Position numbers and translations under genes: made by a program
Shown: positions 58,705 to 64,000 of the stretch, piece after piece
How positions within the stretch are numbered: position 1 is the first letter of the stretch
Layout of the letters: each line of letters begins with the position of its first letter
The notes under the pieces: model-generated
The model's input: only the letters and a program-made list of their open reading frames with translations
The model's database searches: none
Told to the model about the DNA's origin: nothing
Assembly (NCBI GenBank): GCA_037951105.1
Contig: JBAMJV010007393.1
Coordinates: 1 to 64,000, forward strand
Direction of reading: 5' to 3'
DNA: 64,000 nucleotides
Origin: Echinarachnius parma
Lineage: Eukaryota > Echinodermata > Echinoidea > Clypeasteroida > Echinarachniidae

Positions 58705-60294
58705 CTGAAAGGAAAGCGAAAAGAACGAAGAAAATGTTCAACGAGCATTATTTCGAGACATGCAAGGAATAGCTCAGTTAGATAATGTAACAGTATTTAC
58801 ACATATACAGTACCTGCTTTATAACAAACTAATAAAACATTGACTTCCTTATAATGCAGTTCCTACATTTCCACTTGTTCATGTTCTAGAAAAAAGGCTT
58901 TTATTGCTAGACACAATTCAAATGATTGTACATGTATTATAATTGTATTTAAAAACAAAAAAGAGGTCTCACCTGAGTTCAGAGGCGGCTTCCTTTTCCC
59001 AGTCGAAGTACTTCTTGGTCGTGTGATCGAAATAGAACGATTGAGGGCAGACGGAGATGCCAAGCTCCAATGATTGCAGAGAGCCTGCACTGTCAGCCGG
59101 GAGAGAAAGGTCCATTAATGCGGCTGCAGTCGGTATCAGAAATCGGGTCCTGCGTATTGGAACAAGGGAAGGAATTATTTATGTGACTATGTACGTAAAT
59201 ATTTATATCTTTATGTAATTAGTTATTCATGATTAATTATTCTGAAAGTACCACCTTTATGGGTTTTTTTTATATTAGAAAATACCTTTATTCGTTATAC
59301 TACGTATATACAGTGTAACCAACAATTATTTGGACACCCTGAAAAATAGGAAACTAACTATTTTGATAATTTTTCAAAAATGGTCTTATATTTTATCTTG
59401 ATTTCAACAAAGCAGCATCTAATAAACACATACAATGAATTTTAGGCAGCTTTTTACCAAACATTTTCTTCAAAATTTGTTCTAGCATCATTTAAATTAA
59501 AGTTATTTTGTCAAGGTGTCCAAATAATTCTTGGGTACACTGTATGACTATAATCATTTATATTTCTACTTCTACTTAGATATTTACTGAATTCAACATA
59601 ACAAGGAACAAACCATTGTGTAGATCTTCCATGCCGGGTATTAGCCCGAACGTACAGCACGTGAGTCTTAATCAGTCGTCGGGCTGAGCGGTTGGTGATG
59701 GAAGGCAGGCGGGTGTTGAGCCACACGGTCAACACGGAGGAGTCGTCAGGAGAGCGGTCGTTCTGTTAAAGAAATACACACAAAAACAGAAAAGAAGTGA
59801 TAAGCAATTTATCAAGCTGTAGTGAATAAAAGTGGGATGTTCATACACAAAGTATATAACACAAAACATAATATAGTCTCATCGATGTTTACAGATTACA
59901 AGATAGGCTTCAGTGTGGCACCAAGAAAGAACAAACACAAAGTAAATACCCTTGCAAAAAAAATATGGTAATGGTTTTAACTACATACACGAAGGGGGTG
60001 TTCAGGGTCTACAATACATAGGACACATTCAGTTAATCGAATATTTATTCAGACAATGTACCTAAAACCGTTTGATAAAGTGTTAAAAAGTAGAGATTAT
60101 AAAAACAAAATATTGATGGAGTAATATACCTTGGTGGTCTTGGATCCGATGAATGCAATGAGAGCGAAAAGCGGAAGTAGAAGCAGCATCGGGGCATCGA
60201 TGAAGATCAGCGTGTCTTCGAGGGTCACGTGCCCCACGCACGGGTACGCGCTGCTGCTCATTGCGTCATCATAATCAATTGTTGACGTCATCAT
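56577..60294 (-). CDS. Unrecognised multi-pass membrane protein with long acidic Ser-rich region, four exons
   Basis: Exons 60130-60294, 59614-59762, 58973-59149 and 56577-58704 join without a frame conflict (phases 0, 2, 2), giving about 872 residues from MMTSTIDYDD to CLLSN. Predicted spans: about 30-50 (FIDAPMLLLLPLFALIAFIG), 215-236 (AALSWMMFCLIGLMSFAL), 251-280 (ALTLANGLAAVITASTTLLL), then a long Ser/Asp/Glu-rich region (about 285-800), then two spans at the C-terminus (WFFGILVVLVCLAGLDAYL; WAITVLLLLGGFVIIAV). The acidic region repeats an IDMD motif (YVPIDMDTLPQ, YVSIDMDIIAD, LDMDIDTFLQ) and carries a tandem GVSSFTAID...CDFSRM...HLEE unit separated by Asn/Asp runs. No known family is recognised; a distant DC-STAMP-like or channel-like protein was considered without support. 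An extra 5' exon is possible, because an acceptor-like TAG sits just before ATG. Confidence 0.78.
56826..57118 (-). repeat. Tandem 192-bp coding duplication with Asn/Asp triplet runs
   Basis: Copies at 57018-57118 and 56826-56927 encode GVSSFTAIDMPEDLT...CDFSRMTHLEE and GVSSFTAIDIPEELT...CDFSRMSHLEE. The offset is 192 bp (64 codons). Each is preceded by a GTT/GTC triplet run coding Asn/Asp. Confidence 0.93.
58973..59149 (-). CDS. Membrane protein exon c
   Basis: Acceptor preceded by a pyrimidine tract ending AATACGCAG; donor CTCAG|GTGAGA is near consensus. It encodes TRFLIPTAAALMDLSLPADS and ELGISVCPQSFYFDHTTKK, then ASEL plus a split Arg. Confidence 0.75.
59614..59762 (-). CDS. Membrane protein exon b
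   Basis: Acceptor TTTAACAG, donor CAATG|GTTTGT. It encodes NDRSPDDSSVLTVWLNTRLP, then an Arg-rich stretch ending RSTQ plus two bases. The donor is weaker than consensus but is the one that keeps phase. Confidence 0.65.
60130..60294 (-). CDS. Membrane protein exon a (N-terminus, first span)
   Basis: 55 codons from ATG ATG ACG to ACCAAG|GTATAT. It encodes a short Ser/Asp-rich N-terminus and FIDAPMLLLLPLFALIAFIG. In frame upstream is MFTFLCHHGRS, but a possible acceptor (CACCATGGTAG) separates it. Confidence 0.68.
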
Positions 60295-60954
60295 GGATCT
60301 ACCATGGTGACAAAGAAAAGTAAACAATACAGTCTTATTCGCGCAAATAGTACAATTAAATTAAATCTATACTTAAATTGTATTTTTTAATAATTAAATA
60401 GCTGAGAGGGCCCAGTAAAAGTTGCCTGTGTATGTATAAGTGTTACAAGAAATACAAACAAATCATGATTTTATTTAGCAAAATCACTTTGAGAAACAAA
60501 AAGGCTCACATAATTTGCTTAACATTGTCTTAATGAGCATTTGTGAAAGTATCGTTTAAAAGCAAAAAACATCCACAATAAATGTATTTGTAATTCATAT
60601 ATTGTTTATGTAATGTTTTCTTTTGCCAACCAAGTTTTTTGCTGTTTATAATTGTGAAAGTATTAGACAGATAATTCAAAAATAAAACTTGTTTATATTA
60701 TTTAAAAAGAACTCCATAATAACAAGCACACAATACTGAGTTGAAATATACAAAAATGATAATAATATAAACTACATAACTCACATTAGATATGAAAGAC
60801 GTCGCTTATTGGTTTTTGAAGTTTTCGTTGCCTATATATCTGCCTCCGGTAGATATATATGCGCCTGTAGTCTGCCGGGGCGTACAAGTTAGCACGTCTC
60901 GTCTAGAACACAGGTTGGTAAAAACACGAAGGTTGCTACAACACAAGTTCCTTT

Positions 60955-61165
60955 TATACTGCCCTGTAAAGCGCATAGCCGCGCCATCTTGGCCACGCTC
61001 TGTAGCTGCGCAAACGCGCTTAAAGTATTGTGACGTGGGTGCATCGGCGCTTTGAGCATTGTGATGTAGTTTTAGCCGACATTCAATCTGCAGTGCAAGT
61101 ATTGTGACGTAGACGTCTCATATAACCAGTCCGCGCTGAAACCTAATTGTGATGTAATCAAATAC
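60955..61165 (-). promoter_or_regulatory. Candidate upstream regulatory block with repeated TATTGTGACGT
   Basis: GC-richer than its surroundings. TATTGTGACGT occurs near 61026 and 61100, with ATTGTGATGT variants near 61059 and 61142. TGACGT is a CREB/ATF half site, and AGACGTCT follows the second. CCAATCAG lies at 61168. About 0.7-0.9 kb upstream of the membrane-protein ATG. Promoter activity is inferred. Confidence 0.3.
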
Positions 61166-61698
61166 AGCCAATCAGTGGGTCGTTTGTATTATGTTTCTCA
61201 TTTTGTCGTCGTGGTTAGGTTTATCCACCGAATCACTATGGATACTTGATTATGTGAAAAGACGTGATACATTTATAATTATCTTTAACTGAATCTGCAT
61301 GAAAATGAAAATAATAATAAAAACCCTTTCAGGGATACTACTGTGGCAAAAAGCATTAGGCACTATGTTATTATGATTTCCCCCTTCACAACCACCCCTC
61401 TCCCCCTGGAGACTAACGATATATAACATTATTTTGCAGCCCTCCGCGTGGAACAAATGCCACCTCTATTATAATACCCCCCCCCCCCCCTCCCTCCCGT
61501 CTACTCTAAACGGAGCTTCAATTCGTGTCCTATAAGTCTATATCTACCGTAGATCGATGGATATTTTAATTTCCCCATTACCACAACATTTTCGGGCCAT
61601 TCTGTGGCCATTCTGGCATGTCGAGATTTAATATGGGATTCAGATCCAGAGTTATTTAAGTATTTTACGACACGATGGACGTATTGAGTATCCGACCT

Positions 61699-61864
61699 GG
61701 GCCCCGTTGCAGAAAGAGATACAATCGATTGAAGTTAGGATTGATTGTAAGTCAGAAAAATTAGCGCGTTTCAACCAATCAGATTTGCACATCTAGCACA
61801 CGTGATCTGACTTACGATTAATTGTAAATTACAATCGATTGTATCTCTTTCTGCAACGGGGCCC
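61699..61864. mobile_element. Palindromic GGGCCC MITE (166 bp)
   Basis: GGGCCCCGTTGCAGAAAGAG plus ATACAATCGATTG is repeated exactly inverted at the right end; perfect arms of 33 bp, then imperfect pairing (GTAAGTCAG versus CTGACTTAC). Confidence 0.93.
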
Positions 61865-61974
61865 TGATGTGAAAGCAAACTACTGAAGTCGATTATGTAT
61901 TTGTATATTGTATAATGGATGGGTGTACGGGCAAACACTTTTTTAAGGGGGTTGAAGATTGTGGCCCGAACATC

Positions 61975-62025
61975 CAGTGGCGTAGCGAGGAGTGGGGGGG
62001 GGGGGGGGGGGGGGGGGTCCTGTGT
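61975..62025. repeat. AGTGGCGTAGCGAGG head with poly-G run
   Basis: Same head motif as at 35390 and 37163, followed by about 22 G. Poly-G/poly-C runs also lie at 61478-61490, 62216-62225 and 62246-62258. The rest of 61870-63200 shows no gene. Confidence 0.75.
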
Positions 62026-63205
62026 ATTTGGCCCAAAAATAATATGAATCTGCACACAAATAAGATGTTAGTTCGTTTACATTAGATTTCTTTCGCCTGA
62101 ATAACAAGAAGATGAGATCGTATAGCCGAGTTACATTATACGGTCGTATGGAATGTTTGTTTCCCCTTAATACTTATGTTTTCAAAACTCTCATGGTGGA
62201 TGTGGTAGGAAAGAAGGGGGGGGGGAGGCTGCTGCCCCTAAAAGCCCCCCCCCCCCCCACCACACACACACACACATGCCCACTGTCTCGTTCGTATGCA
62301 TGGTTCCGAGATGTGCTATTATATCTGCGAAGACCGCGAGAGAACGTCACCGCGAAGATGCATGGGTACAAAGCGTCTCTCCAGTGATCACTTTATCAAA
62401 CGTTTATGACAGTCTTGACACTGGATAGCGACTTGGGAAGGTGTGGTGCATGTGGCATGCCATAAGTATTCGTTACTTCTGATGATTCGAAGTGACGCAT
62501 TAGTTATGATTTGAACTTGCTGTGCATTAACGGAAAACAAGGCGAATGGAATTGATAACTTACACTGAAATACATATATAAGTTTGTGTGAATAACTTTG
62601 CTTTAAACGTGGTGACAACTGAATGTTCCAATGTTTGATTGGGATAATTTATGTTTGCCGGCAATATAATCAATTTGCCAGAAAGAATTATGGATAATAA
62701 TTGGATATGCTTTAAAAAATGAATTTTGCATTTTGTGGTATTTCTTCATTGGCAGATTTGAGAACTGATCATCTTTGGAAAACAAAAATGTAAATAATTA
62801 TTTATCTTTAGGATAATGCCATGTTTTTTATAGAGAACGATACATTAATACACTGGAATTCGGCAGCTAAGGAACGAACGTACTCCGAACAACCTTTTAA
62901 GACGTGTTTATTGAATTTGCTAATTTATTTGATTATGATCTAAATATAACGAGATCATAAAGAATCACATTTGCACAATGGAAATGACTTATCATTATGC
63001 CTAACAGCCATGGAACATGCAGGAGGAAATGTCTTGATTGAGTTTACCTACTCATTAATATATTTGCAATGTCCATAGAGTGGAAGCAGGGTCCACTAAA
63101 TTCTGGCATGGTAAATAGTCTACCTTTGATTGTATGCAGTTAATTTAAACATTAATTAAAAGTTAATTTGGAAGAGAACATTAGCGATGCGGACCAAGAC
63201 GACGG

Positions 63206-63233
63206 TATATACGCCATGATAAGTGTCAGTCCA
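63206..63233 (+). promoter_or_regulatory. Possible core promoter of the last gene
   Basis: TATATA at 63206-63211 lies 22 bp before an initiator-like GTCAGTCC (A at 63228), about 75 bp upstream of the ATG. The spacing is shorter than usual for a TATA box, so this is weak. Confidence 0.25.
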
Positions 63234-63303
63234 ACTGCAAAATAGTTTATATTGCTTTATTAGAAAATTTAAAAAAAACAGTTTTAGTCACTTGATTTAA
63301 AAC

Positions 63304-63611
63304 ATGAATATGGAAAACGCTACGCTTGCATTCGGTCCAACGGAGGAAAGTGTCTCCATTGATCTAGACTATGACAAGCATCAGAGTGATATCAATAACG
63401 GACATTCGGCCCAGCCTAGCCACTCGGCCCCACAACCCGCGGCCCATGGGCATGGGGCCGAGAAGCGGAGAATGAGTGTAAGTATGGGGTCCAAGGTGAA
63501 TTACAGAGACTGCCGGATGTGGCTAGCGGCCATGCACCGTAACGCCCCCGACGCTATCGGCGTAGCGGGGCTCAAGTATGTGCTTCGGCCCAGTGAGAAT
63601 AGGTGCAGAAG
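63304..63611 (+). CDS. First coding exon of a gene leaving the window, possibly DEG/ENaC channel
   Basis: ATG 63304 (AAACATGAATATGG context) opens 102 codons plus two bases, ending at a strong donor AGAAG|GTACGT, phase 2. The protein begins MNMENATLAFGPTEESVSID, then has a His/Pro/Ala-rich stretch, then KVNYRDCRMWLAAMHRNAPD and AGLKYVLRPSENRCRR. In degenerin/ENaC/ASIC channels the cytoplasmic N-terminus has an (H)G-(I/L) motif about 12-14 residues before a basic pair and the first membrane span. The spacing of GLKYVLRPSENRCRR matches, but the His is Ala here, so the family is a guess. The next exon lies outside the window. Confidence 0.55.
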
Positions 63612-63659
63612 GTACGTAATGTATCGATTAAAAGTTGTGACATAGGCTAGCTCCATTTT

Positions 63660-64000
63660 GAGCTAGATATTACAAATAAAGGAGACTAACAAATTAAAGA
63701 AAGAATGAAAGTACGCACGAAATACGTAATGAGAGAAATACATAAGAAATATCGCTACAACATGTACATGGAAATAATTAATGCATGAAAGAATGCATTA
63801 ATTAATTGATAATTGTATGAATTGAATGAATAAATAAATGAGTTAAATAGTAATACAAAAATATGAGTTAATGAACGACTGAACGAAAAAATGAATGGAT
63901 GAATAAAGAAAAGAATACAGAAGATTGATATGAGATTGGTTAAAGGAGTGCAAATAAAACGAATTAAGGAAAGGAAAAACAAGAAGCATACTCGTAACAA
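63660..64000. other. Intron 1 of the last gene
   Basis: AT-rich with many degenerate GAATGAAT-type repeats (about 63785-63920). Nothing coding seen. Confidence 0.5.

Noticed and set aside
58705-58748. MLVEHFLRSF as the N-terminus of the membrane protein
   Set aside because: It lies in the pyrimidine tract of a strong acceptor (CCTTTCAG), and three upstream exons join in exact phase.

Overview
The window is animal DNA, AT-rich (roughly one third G+C by eye). It has long introns, many small DNA transposons and SINEs, long homopolymer and microsatellite runs, and few genes. The best identified gene is a caudal-type homeobox gene (Cdx, a ParaHox gene). The SINE tails, the EGF-tailed astacin and the B-box gene suggest a marine invertebrate deuterostome, echinoderm or hemichordate more than chordate. 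That placement is inference. No complete virus-like or LTR element was seen.

Layout. (1) 5.8-9.3 kb, plus strand: four 3' exons of an astacin metalloprotease with a C-terminal EGF module. Its last intron is largely filled by a minisatellite. (2) 14.1-29.6 kb, minus strand: a complete three-exon Cdx gene of about 429 residues with a 12.9-kb first intron. That intron holds two decayed copies of the homeobox exon, a roughly 160-bp tandem array broken by nested transposons, and a structured GC-rich segment. (3) 30-42 kb: no gene seen; repeats, SINEs, a 1.2-kb inverted-repeat element and a textbook hAT MITE. (4) 42.5-44.4 kb, plus strand: an intronless B-box/coiled-coil protein with four predicted membrane spans at its C-terminus. 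(5) 51.1-53.1 kb, plus strand: a two-exon rhodopsin-family GPCR with a proline-rich N-terminus, followed directly by a decayed partial copy of its TM7 coding sequence. (6) 56.6-60.3 kb, minus strand: a four-exon multi-pass membrane protein of about 872 residues that I do not recognise. Its splice phases fit exactly. (7) 63.3-63.6 kb, plus strand: a first coding exon of a gene running off the window, possibly a DEG/ENaC channel.

The genes look unrelated and independently transcribed; nothing suggests an operon. No Gsx or Xlox/Pdx homeobox is visible within 14 kb downstream or 34 kb upstream of Cdx, so any ParaHox partner must lie outside the window.

Most of the rest is mobile DNA. Two short families share TTAA-AGGG...CCCT-TTAA ends (five copies each). 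Several elements have long terminal inverted repeats and TA target duplications. There are also palindromic GGGCCC-ended MITEs, a tRNA-derived SINE family with a TATAAAT/TATTATT tail, and one LINE 3' fragment.
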